Of a stretch of DNA of 64,000 nucleotides, positions 1 through 8,317 are shown piece after piece. The first letter of the stretch is position 1; each line of letters starts with the position of its first letter. The notes beneath the pieces were generated by a model. It searched no databases. It saw nothing but the letters and a program-made list of their open reading frames with translations, and had not been told where the DNA came from. The position numbers were made by a program, and so were the translations under genes. Origin of the DNA: Clostridium_F caseinilyticum (GTDB taxonomy: Bacteria; Bacillota; Clostridia; Clostridiales; Clostridiaceae); the NCBI RefSeq assembly GCF_046127645.1, contig NZ_CP175919.1; one strand, 5' to 3'.

Positions 1-218
1 TTTTCTCTTCTTTGTTCCATAAACTTTTGTTCATTAACCTTCAGTGTTACATCACTACCTAATTTTTCTCTAGCTAATTCTGTAGATTTTTTTGTTGCAG
101 TTTGGATAGACAATCCAACTAACACCATATTAGCAATTATTAAAAGTACAACAAATAATATTAAAGATTTTATTTTCTTCTTTGATATACTTAACATCGC
201 TCTTTTTAAAAAATTCAT
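1..218 (-). CDS. ABC transporter permease, N-terminal part (FtsX/MacB-like)
   Basis: The first 72 codons of a gene that runs out of the window on the left. The start at 218 is set by an AGGAGG ribosome binding site at 228-233. The translation opens MNFLKRAMLSISKKKIKSL, a positively charged cytoplasmic lead, then one hydrophobic segment (about residues 20-40, LILFVVLLIIANMVLVGLSI), then a polar stretch containing LARE and DVTL. This is the usual start of MacB/FtsX-type permeases, which couple a LolD-like ATPase to export or signalling. The partner ATPase is not visible. The family call rests only on the N-terminus, so the substrate is unknown. Confidence 0.6.
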   Translation of the reverse strand, partial: MNFLKRAMLSISKKKIKSLILFVVLLIIANMVLVGLSIQTATKKSTELAREKLGSDVTLKVNEQKFMEQRRE

Positions 219-343
219 ATTGTATAACCTCCTAAGTCCTATAAGTTTCTTACAAAGGTTATTCTAATAAAGTTTTATGTGTTTTTTGTGAAGTTAATTT
301 GTTTTTTATATAAAATATGCTATAGTAACATTGTATTTCATTA

Positions 344-1809
344 ACTTTAGTTATGCAAAATAAAAATCTAAATTGGTAAGACTACCAAAAAATAAATATG
401 GCATACTTTCTCTTGCCGTGTTATATAAAAGTTACCACACAAATACACACACGGGAGGTAAGAAGTATGCCAAGTACTAATATTGTATCCATTAATGATG
501 AACTTTACAATTACTTAAATGATGTAAACTATGGAATGTCTAAACCTCAATTTAATCATTTAACCAGTATTGCCAATGGATTAATTAATTTGCGTGGCAC
601 TAAAACTTTATCAGAAATTGCTAAAAGTGTGTTGTCTTCAAAAGACAAAAGTTGTATTTATAGATTTTTAAGCCATTCTAAATGGGACGATAGTCTTCTA
701 AACAACAATAGAATTAGTTATTTAAACTTTTTCCTTGAACATAATATTAAACCTAAATCCGTAGGATTTTTGATTATAGATGACACTGTAAATTCCAAGG
801 AATCAGCGAAGAAAATACAAGGACTATCTTATAATTACTCCCATACGGAAGGTAAAAATATTTGGTCACATTGTGTGGTTACTTCAAATTTTGTTGTAAA
901 TGACAAATCCATTCCTTTACAATATAAACCTTACTACAAAAAGGAGTTTTGCAAAGATTTAAAGAAAAATTTTAAATCTAAGATTGATATTGCAAAAGAT
1001 TTTATAACTTCTTTTAAAACTCCATCTAATTGTGAAAGAATATATTGTCTTATGGATTCATGGTATACAAATAACAAATTAATAGAAGCTTCTTTAGAAA
1101 AGGGCTACCACCTAATAGGAGCAATTAAATCTAACAGAAAAATATCTCCATTAGGAATTTCGCTGCAGTTATCAGAATTTGAAAAATTCATTAGTCCTAA
1201 CACCTTAGACCTCGTTACAGTTGAAGGTAAGGACTATAGAGTATATACCTATGAAGGTAATGTTGCTAAATTCCCTTATGCTAAAATACTTATTTGCTAT
1301 GAAGTTACCCATGATGGATTAAAGAACCCAGTATATTTGCTGTCTACCGACATATTATTAAATGCAGAGACTATAATTAAATATTATTCACACAGATGGA
1401 GTATAGAAACTTCATATAAGTATTTAAAAAGCAATTTAGCTTTTGATAAATATAGAATGCGTAGCATTTTGTCTATAGAACGATATTTTCTTATAGTATT
1501 CTTAATCTATAATTTTTTAGAATTATTTAGAGTTAGTTCCAAATACAAAGATTTTAAGACTATAGGTGAAACTCAGAAATATCTAAACAGCCTCACGGCG
1601 AAAGCACTTGTGTGCTTTATATACGAAAAATCAAAACAGAATACTACACTAGAAGATATTTTATCAGAACTAAAAATTGCTTAAGAATTTTTCAAAAATG
1701 CATCAATTTAAATTGGATAAGTGTTATTATCCAGTTTGGATAAAATATACTAACAAGCATATTTTATCTACAATAGGTAATTTACATTTTAAAATTGCCT
1801 AACTAAAGT
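344..1809 (+). mobile_element. Complete IS4-superfamily insertion sequence with 5-bp target duplication
   Basis: A 1466-bp element bounded by imperfect terminal inverted repeats. The left end starts ACTTTAGTTATGCAAAA at 344 and the reverse complement of the right end starts ACTTTAGTTAGGCAATT at 1809; about 26 of the first 31 positions match. The 5-mer CATTA flanks it directly at 339-343 and 1810-1814, which reads as a target-site duplication. It carries one full-length transposase gene and may still be mobile. The right end lies only about 12 bp from a family A palindrome (1822-1927). Confidence 0.85.
467..1684 (+). CDS. IS4-superfamily DDE transposase (IS701/ISH3-like)
   Basis: A 405-residue transposase. 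The start at 467 is preferred over the upstream ATG at 398 because GGGAGG lies 8 bases before it. Visible catalytic blocks are LIIDDTVNSKE (first Asp), YCLMDSWYTN (second Asp, in a DSWY context) and HRWSIETSYKYLKSNL, the RWxIE...YLK block carrying the Glu and the YREK-like signature. The spacing is that of the IS4 superfamily and the DSWY motif points to the IS701/ISH3 side. No frameshift or stop is seen and the gene fills most of an element with intact ends, so it is probably functional. Confidence 0.85.
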   Translation: MPSTNIVSINDELYNYLNDVNYGMSKPQFNHLTSIANGLINLRGTKTLSEIAKSVLSSKDKSCIYRFLSHSKWDDSLLNNNRISYLNFFLEHNIKPKSVGFLIIDDTVNSKESAKKIQGLSYNYSHTEGKNIWSHCVVTSNFVVNDKSIPLQYKPYYKKEFCKDLKKNFKSKIDIAKDFITSFKTPSNCERIYCLMDSWYTNNKLIEASLEKGYHLIGAIKSNRKISPLGISLQLSEFEKFISPNTLDLVTVEGKDYRVYTYEGNVAKFPYAKILICYEVTHDGLKNPVYLLSTDILLNAETIIKYYSHRWSIETSYKYLKSNLAFDKYRMRSILSIERYFLIVFLIYNFLELFRVSSKYKDFKTIGETQKYLNSLTAKALVCFIYEKSKQNTTLEDILSELKIA

Positions 1810-1821
1810 CATTAAATTAAT

Positions 1822-1927
1822 AGTTGAGAAAATTGCATAATTCATTATATTGCATTGATATATTTACTTAAACACAATATGTTGTATTCCTATTAGAAAT
1901 CTTTTAATTATGCAATTTCCTCAGTTA
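1822..1927. repeat. Family A palindromic repeat, copy 1
   Basis: About 106 bp. Outer arms AGTTGAGAAAATTGCATAATT and, in reverse complement, AACTGAGGAAATTGCATAATT nearly match. The centre carries ACTTAAACACAATATGTTGTAT, a block shared with the other copies in this window (about 20545, 21340, 35863, 40612, 50379). There is no coding potential. The form fits a small non-autonomous element (MITE-like) or a bidirectional hairpin. Confidence 0.75.
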
Positions 1928-1958
1928 AATAATGAATAATAAATAGGAGGACTATTTA

Positions 1959-2117
1959 ATGAAAAGCATAAAAAGAGATTGTATAGTTTCAGGTATAGTT
2001 TGGATAATAATATTATTAACACTTCCCTATGAAGCTAAATTAAAATATATTGGATACTCTTTTGTAGGATTAATTATTGTTTTTATAACTTATAAATTTA
2101 AAAAAAGTGATAAATAG
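1959..2117 (+). CDS. Small hypothetical membrane protein (52 aa)
   Basis: A short gene with a good ribosome binding site (AGGAGG, 8 bases before the ATG). The product begins MKSIKRDCIVSGIVWIIILL, has a short loop LPYEAKLKY, then a second hydrophobic segment IGYSFVGLIIVFITY and a basic tail KFKKSDK, so two membrane helices are likely with both ends inside. I do not recognise a family. It stands alone between a family A repeat and a family B repeat. The clean start signal, and a hydrophobic pattern that random AT-rich sequence would rarely give with this topology, make it a probable real gene. Confidence 0.55.
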   Translation: MKSIKRDCIVSGIVWIIILLTLPYEAKLKYIGYSFVGLIIVFITYKFKKSDK

Positions 2118-2132
2118 AAATGAAGGCATATG

Positions 2133-2395
2133 AAAAATAGATTTAATTTTAAAACTGTAAATATAAATAATACATTCATAAAGCAATTCATTTTGCTAAG
2201 AAGTTCTAAATTCGACTCCATTAAAAATTTTCTACCCAGTAGATTCGCCATCCTTGGCTTAACTACTGGCTCCTCACGTCCTGTGAGGAATTACAAAAAT
2301 TTTTAATTACGTCAAATTAAGAACTACTAAAGCTCATTCATATGTTTACTGCATATATTATTTTTATTTACTATATTAAAATTAAAGCTATTTTT
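2133..2395. repeat. Family B giant palindrome, copy 1
   Basis: A roughly 263-bp imperfect inverted repeat. The left arm starts AAAAATAGATTTAATTTTAA and the reverse complement of the right end reads AAAAATAGCTTTAATTTTAA. Near the centre are CCCAGTAG...CTACTGG and the short hairpin CCTCACGTCCTGTGAGG. It is clearly homologous along its length to the copy at 21023-21307, but lacks that copy's GGGC..TCTCAAAATA termini. Its right end overlaps the stop codon of the hydrolase gene at 2394. Confidence 0.8.
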
Positions 2396-3209
2396 ATTTT
2401 TCAATAAACTTTGTCAATTCTCTATTAAACTTTTCTTTTTCATCATAAAATAACCCATGACCGCTGTATTCAAATGGTATAAGTTTTGAATTTTTAATTC
2501 CCTTTCTTTGAGCTTCTGCTAATGGGAATAGACAAACTTTGTCATGGATACCATGAAGAATTAAGGTTGGAACCTTTATTTCCTTAAGATCAGAAAATAA
2601 TCCTTCTTCATCCAACCAAGTATTTGCAACTGCTGCAGTAGACCAGCCTGCTGCCTGTAGTCCTAATTGGAAAAACCAATCTGAAAAAGCTTTAGTTATA
2701 TATTTGAAGAAAAATATATTTCCAAAATCTTGTAACATTTGGGGACGGTCATTATATGTTCCCTCAATAATTTTATCTATATCTTCCTTTTGTAATCCAT
2801 GGGGGAAATATGGACGCTTAATAAGACTAGGAGCTGCTGCTGCAAAAAGAGCAAGTTTAGATACACCGTATCCATTATGTCTTGCCATATACCTAATAGC
2901 AATTGCTCCTCCTGTTGAATGTCCTCCCAGTGTAAAATCTTTCAAATTAAGAGCTTCAACTACACATCTAACATCATCAGATAGTCGATCATAAGTATAT
3001 CCTGTAAAAGGTTTATCTGATTCACCAAATCCTCTCTGATCTATTCCAATACACCTATATCCCAGTTTAGGAAGTTCATTAAATTGATATTCAAATAATT
3101 TATGACTTCCAGGCCATCCATGTAAAAATACTATTGTCTTTTTACCTTGTGGATTAAGATCCTCTACATAAAGTTTTACATTTGATTCTACTTTAACATA
3201 ATATCCCAT
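2394..3209 (-). CDS. Alpha/beta hydrolase
   Basis: A 271-residue alpha/beta-fold hydrolase. The family landmarks are clear: oxyanion-hole motif HGWPGS (about residues 30-35), nucleophile elbow GHSTGG with Ser98, acid Asp223 in LHGIHDK and His251 in SGHGLF. Together these make a Ser-Asp-His triad of the haloperoxidase/esterase type. There is no signal peptide, so it should be cytosolic. Substrate cannot be read from the sequence. It is monocistronic; its 3' end runs into a family B palindrome. The start follows an AGAGGT-like ribosome binding site. Confidence 0.85.
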   Translation of the reverse strand: MGYYVKVESNVKLYVEDLNPQGKKTIVFLHGWPGSHKLFEYQFNELPKLGYRCIGIDQRGFGESDKPFTGYTYDRLSDDVRCVVEALNLKDFTLGGHSTGGAIAIRYMARHNGYGVSKLALFAAAAPSLIKRPYFPHGLQKEDIDKIIEGTYNDRPQMLQDFGNIFFFKYITKAFSDWFFQLGLQAAGWSTAAVANTWLDEEGLFSDLKEIKVPTLILHGIHDKVCLFPLAEAQRKGIKNSKLIPFEYSGHGLFYDEKEKFNRELTKFIEK

Positions 3210-3364
3210 ACAAATACCTCTTATAATAAAATTCTTTCATTATAAGTTTATTCTATTAATCATAAATAAGTGAATTTTATTTATGATTTAAAATTGCGAA
3301 AGCTACCTTTTGTTATATAAAAAGATTTACACTTTAATATATCTTTCATTATTAGGCATAAATA

Positions 3365-3409
3365 AACCACCTTTTATAGTTAATTAATTTTATACTATAA
3401 AAGGTGGTT
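3365..3409. terminator. Bidirectional terminator-like hairpin
   Basis: Perfect arms AACCACCTTTTATAGT and ACTATAAAAGGTGGTT around a 13-base AT loop. It lies downstream of the ABC exporter operon (minus strand), with a T-rich run on the plus side (CTTTATTATTTTTT). Confidence 0.8.
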
Positions 3410-3499
3410 CTTTATTATTTTTTATAAAAATTTAAAAGTTATCATTCATATGAATATTATACCTTTATATGTGAGCTTAATAAATATAGGATAACACTA

Positions 3500-5263
3500 T
3501 TACTCCATATCCAAATCGCCAAATTGGGCATGGTAAAGCTGTTCGTAATATCCTTTACTCTCCAGTAGCTCATTGTGTGTTCCTTGCTCAACAATATTTC
3601 CATCCCTCATTACCAAGATTAAATCTGCATTTTTTATTGTAGACAATCTGTGAGCAATTACAAAAGAAGTTCTGCCCTTCATAATGTTTCTCATGGCATC
3701 TTGGAGCTTTTGTTCCAGCCTTGTGTCCACAGAACTAGTGGCTTCATCCAAAATCATGATAGGCGGATCACAAAGGATAGATCGAGCTATGGTCAAAAGT
3801 TGTTTTTCTCCTTGAGAGATGTTGCTAGCCTCTTCATTTAGTATCATGTTGTAGCCCTCAGGAAGGGTAGTTATAAAGTGGTGTACATTTGCTATCTTAG
3901 CTGCATCTATGATTTCTTCTTCAGTAGCCCCTTCTTTACCATAGGCTATATTTTCTTTAATACTGCCATTAAAAAGCCAGGTATCCTGAAGAACCATTCC
4001 GAATTTTGCTCTCAGATCATCTCGTTTCATACGCTGAATATCTACACCATCTATCTTGATTGATCCACCAGTGACATCATAAAATCTCATTAGTAGATTG
4101 ATTAATGTGGTTTTTCCTACTCCTGTAGGACCTACTATAGCAACCATCTGGCCGCTTTTTACTTGTACATTTAAATCATGAAGTAAAGTCTTCTCTTTTG
4201 TATACGAAAACTCTACATTTTCAAAAGATACATTACCATAAACTTTTTTATTGGATTTTGTTAATTCTACTCCTTCAGATTCTTCCTCTTCATTTAAGAA
4301 TTCAAAAACTCTGTGTACTGCTGCTACAGATGCCTGTATTGCTGAAGATAACTGAGTAATTTGGGACATAGGTTGATTTACCTGCCATATATAGCGGATA
4401 AAGGCCTGAAGCTGTCCTACAGTAATAGTACCTGTTATAGCATAAAAGGAACCTATAATAGCTACACATCCAATTCCAATATAAGTTACAAAAGCTACTA
4501 AAGGAGACATTAAACCGCTAATAAACTGAGCTTTAAATCCATTTTCACATAGCTCCTCATTAGCACCCATAAACTCTTTTAATGCATCATTTTCCTTTCC
4601 AAACAATTTAATTTCATTAAATCCTGTAAATTTTTCTTGAACAATTCCATTTAAATTTCCTAGCGCGTTTTGTTGTTTTTCAAATATTGGTTGAGACTTT
4701 TTTACAATTATCTTTGATATAATAATTGAAGTCCCAATAATTGCTATTGAAGATAGAGCCATTACCCATTGAATCTTAAACATCATAAATACTGCAAGAC
4801 TCAAACCTAAAATAGCATTTAAAATTTGAGCAAAGCTTTGTTGAAGTGCATTAGAAATGGTTTCTACATCATTAGATGCACGACTTAAAATGTCTCCTAA
4901 AGCATTTTTATCAAAATATGCTATAGGAAGTTTTCTAATTTTACCTTCTACATCATTTCTTAAATCCACCATAGCGCTTTGTATTGCATCAGTCAATAAG
5001 AATTGATAGGCACAATTACTTAAAGCTCCTACGGCATAGACACAAATTAGAGTTAAAATAATTTTATTAATTCTTGCAAAATTTATCCTTTGTCCTTTTG
5101 TGACATCAGAGAATAATTGAGTAGTAATCATGCCCTCTAAAGTTGGACTTAATGCAATTAAGCATGAAGCTACAATAATTAATAATATTGCTAAGATAAT
5201 TTTAATCTTATATTTATTCAAATATGGAATCAAACGTTTAATACCTGTGTTTTTATTCTTCAT
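3500..5263 (-). CDS. Heterodimeric ABC exporter subunit with catalytic Walker B
   Basis: A 587-residue half-transporter: six-helix membrane domain (about 15-310) then a nucleotide-binding domain. The Walker A motif is GPTGVGKTT (about 378-386), Walker B ends ILDEATSS with the catalytic Glu present, and the switch His is in VIAHRLST. The signature motif is degenerate, ISQGEKQ instead of LSGGQ. This pairs with the partner gene at 5260, whose Walker B and switch residues are degenerate, so one composite ATP site would be weak and one competent, as in BmrCD/LmrCD/TM287-288. Its start overlaps the partner's stop by 4 bases, so the two are translated together. Probable substrate class is drugs or other amphiphiles; the real substrate is unknown. 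Confidence 0.9.
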   Translation of the reverse strand: MKNKNTGIKRLIPYLNKYKIKIILAILLIIVASCLIALSPTLEGMITTQLFSDVTKGQRINFARINKIILTLICVYAVGALSNCAYQFLLTDAIQSAMVDLRNDVEGKIRKLPIAYFDKNALGDILSRASNDVETISNALQQSFAQILNAILGLSLAVFMMFKIQWVMALSSIAIIGTSIIISKIIVKKSQPIFEKQQNALGNLNGIVQEKFTGFNEIKLFGKENDALKEFMGANEELCENGFKAQFISGLMSPLVAFVTYIGIGCVAIIGSFYAITGTITVGQLQAFIRYIWQVNQPMSQITQLSSAIQASVAAVHRVFEFLNEEEESEGVELTKSNKKVYGNVSFENVEFSYTKEKTLLHDLNVQVKSGQMVAIVGPTGVGKTTLINLLMRFYDVTGGSIKIDGVDIQRMKRDDLRAKFGMVLQDTWLFNGSIKENIAYGKEGATEEEIIDAAKIANVHHFITTLPEGYNMILNEEASNISQGEKQLLTIARSILCDPPIMILDEATSSVDTRLEQKLQDAMRNIMKGRTSFVIAHRLSTIKNADLILVMRDGNIVEQGTHNELLESKGYYEQLYHAQFGDLDME

Positions 5264-6990
5264 CGTTTTAATTCCTCCTTTGACATTTGGCTAGCTGCTA
5301 TTTCATAATAAACTTTACAGCCTTTTAATAACTGCTTATGAGTTCCTATGCCAACCACTTTTCCTTCGTTTAACACAATAATTTTAGTAGAATCTATAAT
5401 TGAGGATACTTTTTGGGCAACAATCAAGGTAATAGCCTCTGTAGTTTCACTTTTTAATTTATTTCTCAATTTAGCATCTGTTTTAGAATCTAATGCAGAA
5501 AAGGAATCATCAAAAATATATATATCCGGCTTTCTTACAATAGCTCTTGCAATACTTAACCTTTGTTTTTGTCCACCAGATACGTTACTTCCTCCCTCTT
5601 CTATAATTTCATCAAACTTACCTGGCTTATCTTTAATAAAATCATAAGCTTGAGAAACTTTAGCGCTATGTTCTATTTCAGGATGCACCGCATCATGTTT
5701 TCCATATCGAATATTTTCATTTATACTTCCAGAAAAAAGTAGTGCTTTTTGTGGAATAAAGCCAATTTTTTTGCGTAATGATACTAAGTCATATTTTCTA
5801 ACATCTACTCCATCTACTTTAATACTGCCTTCAGTAACATCATAGAATCTGGGAATAAGATTTATTAACGTACTTTTACCGCTTCCTGTACTTCCAATAA
5901 AAGCAATTTTATCCCCCTTCTTTGCCTGAAAACTTATATCTTGTAAAACTGGAACCTCACCATCAGGATATTGAAAAGTTACATGATCAAATTCTAAGGT
6001 TCCTTCTTCTTTTCCTTTTGTTACTGGATTTTGTGGATTTTTAATAATCGGCTCTTCCTCCAATAACTCCTGAATACGTCTTGCACTAATCTCTGCACGA
6101 GGATACATAACAAATATCATAGAAAATAACATCATAGAAAACATGGCATGGAACATATATTCCTGAAATGCTACTAATTTTCCAACCTGTAGTGTTCCCA
6201 CATCAATCATTTTGCTAGACAAGATAAATACAATTACAATAGCAAGATTTAATAATAAGAAAAAAGCTGGCTGTGCAACAGACATCAGCTTAAACAACTT
6301 TTTAGCATTGTATGCATAATCTTCGTTTGCTTCATAAAATCTATGAGTTTCATATTTGTCTTTTCTAAAAGCACGAATAACTCTAACACCAGTCAAATTT
6401 TCCCTTGTAATTCGGTTTAATTTGTCCATTCCCTTCTGTTGCCTAGTACTAATGGGATTACTAGTTTTAGCAATAAGATATACTCCAAAACATATAATAG
6501 GAATACATCCTCCAATTACCATAGATAATGTAAGACTTGTTTTTATTACCATAAACATACTGATTAAAATCATTATAGGCGTTAACAATGCCATTCTTAA
6601 AAGCACATTAATAAACTGCATAAGAATAAATGCATCATTAGTAGTTCTAGTAATCATACTGGATACACCAAATTTATTATACTCTCTATGAGAAAATTCT
6701 TGAGCTTTTTTAAAGATATCATTTCTAATATCTCTTGTAATTGATGTACTTACTTTAGAACTACAATAGGCTAATACAATATTTCCAATGCCACCTATAA
6801 TTGCCACAATTAAAATAATAATACCTAATTTATAAATATACATTCTATCTTTCAATACAATGCCTCGATCTATCATATTAGAGACAATTGTAGGAATTCC
6901 AAGCTCTGCTACAGCAAATCCGAACACAGCTAAAATATTAAAAAATAAATATAGCTTATACTTTTTTAAATACTGTAAAATTAACTTCAT
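5260..6990 (-). CDS. Heterodimeric ABC exporter subunit with degenerate ATP site
   Basis: A half-transporter of about 576 residues, first gene of a two-gene operon. I place the start at 6990 (MKLILQYL), 7 bases after GAGAGG, rather than at the in-frame ATG at 7011. It has six predicted membrane helices and an ABC domain. Walker A GSTGSGKST and signature VSGGQKQ are canonical. The Walker B context is IYIFDDSFSALD, with Asp where the catalytic Glu should be, and the switch residue is Gln (LIVAQKVSS) instead of His. These losses mark the degenerate-site half of a heterodimeric exporter. Expression is probably controlled by the divergent MerR protein through the promoter at 7058-7088. Confidence 0.9.
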   Translation of the reverse strand: MKLILQYLKKYKLYLFFNILAVFGFAVAELGIPTIVSNMIDRGIVLKDRMYIYKLGIIILIVAIIGGIGNIVLAYCSSKVSTSITRDIRNDIFKKAQEFSHREYNKFGVSSMITRTTNDAFILMQFINVLLRMALLTPIMILISMFMVIKTSLTLSMVIGGCIPIICFGVYLIAKTSNPISTRQQKGMDKLNRITRENLTGVRVIRAFRKDKYETHRFYEANEDYAYNAKKLFKLMSVAQPAFFLLLNLAIVIVFILSSKMIDVGTLQVGKLVAFQEYMFHAMFSMMLFSMIFVMYPRAEISARRIQELLEEEPIIKNPQNPVTKGKEEGTLEFDHVTFQYPDGEVPVLQDISFQAKKGDKIAFIGSTGSGKSTLINLIPRFYDVTEGSIKVDGVDVRKYDLVSLRKKIGFIPQKALLFSGSINENIRYGKHDAVHPEIEHSAKVSQAYDFIKDKPGKFDEIIEEGGSNVSGGQKQRLSIARAIVRKPDIYIFDDSFSALDSKTDAKLRNKLKSETTEAITLIVAQKVSSIIDSTKIIVLNEGKVVGIGTHKQLLKGCKVYYEIAASQMSKEELKR

Positions 6991-7057
6991 ATTTAACCTC
7001 TCTTCTGTCATTGATTTTTTACAAAACGAATTCTTGATTTCCCCATCAATATATATT

Positions 7058-7088
7058 ATGATAAACTATAATGTTACCTTATAGTCAA
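7058..7088 (-). promoter_or_regulatory. MerR-type promoter/operator of the ABC exporter operon
   Basis: On the minus strand TTGACT (7083-7088) and TATCAT (7058-7063) are separated by 19 bp, the overlong spacer typical of MerR-activated promoters. The dyad ACTATAA-N7-TTATAGT (7065-7085) lies over the spacer, where MerR dimers bind and untwist DNA. On the plus strand TTGATT (7034-7039) and TATGAT (7057-7062) are 17 bp apart and would drive the regulator gene, so binding could also autoregulate. Confidence 0.75.
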
Positions 7089-7104
7089 GAGGAGATTTTA
7101 AAAA

Positions 7105-7929
7105 ATGCAAGAAAAATATTTTACTACTGGAGAATTTGCTAAAATGTGTAATGTTGAGAAACATGTTCTTTTCCACTATGATGACATTGGTCTATTTAGG
7201 CCGGCAATTATTAAGAAAAACGGCTATCGTTATTACTCCTATCATCAGTATTTTACACTTTCTGTTATATTAAACCTAAAAAAAATTGGAATGTCTTTAA
7301 AAGATATAAAAATCTATCTTGAAAAGCGCAATCCATCTATCTTCTTAGATTTATTAGAAGAAAAAAGTAAAGAAGTAGCTGAAAAAATAAAATATTTTGA
7401 AGATATACAGGAAATGATTTATAGTATGAAAACTATGACAATAGAAGGTATGAATCGTACTAATGAAATTTATTTAGAAACACTGCCTCAAGAAATTATT
7501 CTTCCATCAGATAATATGGAGGATTCAACAAATAAAAGTTTTGCTAGCTTTATGCAAGAGTATATTAAATTTTGTAAAAATCTTGGTATTATAGTACAGG
7601 AATCTGTAGGTGGTGTTATATCTGTAGAAAACCTTAGAAAAAACAAGTTTACAAACCTTTCTTATTTATATATAAAAACCAAATCCACTATACCAGGTAA
7701 AACAATAATTAGGAAATCAGGTGTTTATCTTTGTGGATACTTTGAGGGCTTTTACGATGATTTATGCTATGGCTACGAAAAACTATTAAATTATGCAGAT
7801 GAAAATGGAATTGTTTTAGGAGACTATTCCTTTGAAGAATATTTAATTTCTGATATTTCCGAAAAAGAACAAAAACATTATATTACTAAGTTGATGATAG
7901 AAACTAAAAATCATAATGACTTAACATAG
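7105..7929 (+). CDS. MerR-family multidrug-type transcriptional regulator
   Basis: 274 residues. The N-terminal winged helix-turn-helix has the MerR pattern FTTGEFAKMCNVEKHVLFHYDDIGLF (abbreviated here by its key residues Y24-x-D-x-G-L) followed by GYRYYSYHQYFTL. A coiled-coil dimerisation helix spans about 80-115. The rest (about 120-274) resembles a GyrI/BmrR-type effector-binding domain. It faces the ABC exporter operon across a 94-bp region containing a dyad in a 19-bp promoter spacer, so it most likely activates the exporter when it binds a lipophilic ligand. AGAGGAG precedes the start. Confidence 0.88.
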   Translation: MQEKYFTTGEFAKMCNVEKHVLFHYDDIGLFRPAIIKKNGYRYYSYHQYFTLSVILNLKKIGMSLKDIKIYLEKRNPSIFLDLLEEKSKEVAEKIKYFEDIQEMIYSMKTMTIEGMNRTNEIYLETLPQEIILPSDNMEDSTNKSFASFMQEYIKFCKNLGIIVQESVGGVISVENLRKNKFTNLSYLYIKTKSTIPGKTIIRKSGVYLCGYFEGFYDDLCYGYEKLLNYADENGIVLGDYSFEEYLISDISEKEQKHYITKLMIETKNHNDLT

Positions 7930-7955
7930 TATAGATATCTACTATATGTTAAGTC
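7918..7955. terminator. Terminator hairpin after the MerR gene
   Basis: GACTTAACATAGTA and TACTATATGTTAAGTC form a long stem that overlaps the last codons of the MerR gene and is followed by TATTTTCCTATCTTTTT. Confidence 0.75.
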
Positions 7956-8102
7956 ATCTATTTTCCTATCTTTTTATTGAAATAAGACTATACACTGTCT
8001 ATATCTTTTATAGTTATTATTTTTGCCTCTACTAAATACATTGTGATTTGAAAAGCACATGAATATTGTTTACTTTTATATTTAATATAAAGAAAATTCT
8101 AA

Positions 8103-8216
8103 TCTACAGAGGAAGTTTTTGCTTCTATCAAATCTTACAAACCCTTATCAAGAGACTACTCGCTTTAATACTTTCACTTTTAAAAAGATGGAAATATTAA
8201 AGCGAGTAGTCTTTAT
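8103..8216 (+). repeat. Family C multi-hairpin repeat, copy 1 (partial)
   Basis: The 3' part of the element. AGACTACTCGCTTTAATA and TATTAAAGCGAGTAGTCT form a perfect 18-bp stem around a 24-base loop containing GATGGAA. Related blocks lie near 13040, 36188, 38478, 40978, 43088 and 63225. The 375-bp gap between the MerR gene and the LRR gene holds only this, the terminator and the LRR promoter. Confidence 0.7.
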
Positions 8217-8245
8217 ATAACTTTACATAAATTTTTGAGAAATAA

Positions 8246-8274
8246 TTGAAATAATAAGCAGAAATTGGTATACT
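8246..8274 (+). promoter_or_regulatory. Sigma-A-like promoter of the first LRR/protease unit
   Basis: TTGAAA (8246-8251) and TATACT (8269-8274) separated by 17 bp, 44 bp upstream of the LRR gene start. The second copy of the unit has a related but weaker pair at 15049-15076. Confidence 0.55.
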
Positions 8275-8317
8275 AACAATAAATAGTAAAAATATTCCGA
8301 AAATGGAGGTGGAAAAA

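Noticed and set aside
2742..2760. GGGGACGGTCATTATAT resembling the REP-like GGGACGGTTCAT motif
   Set aside because: It lies within the conserved coding frame of the alpha/beta hydrolase and misses a T of the core, so it is best explained by coding sequence.
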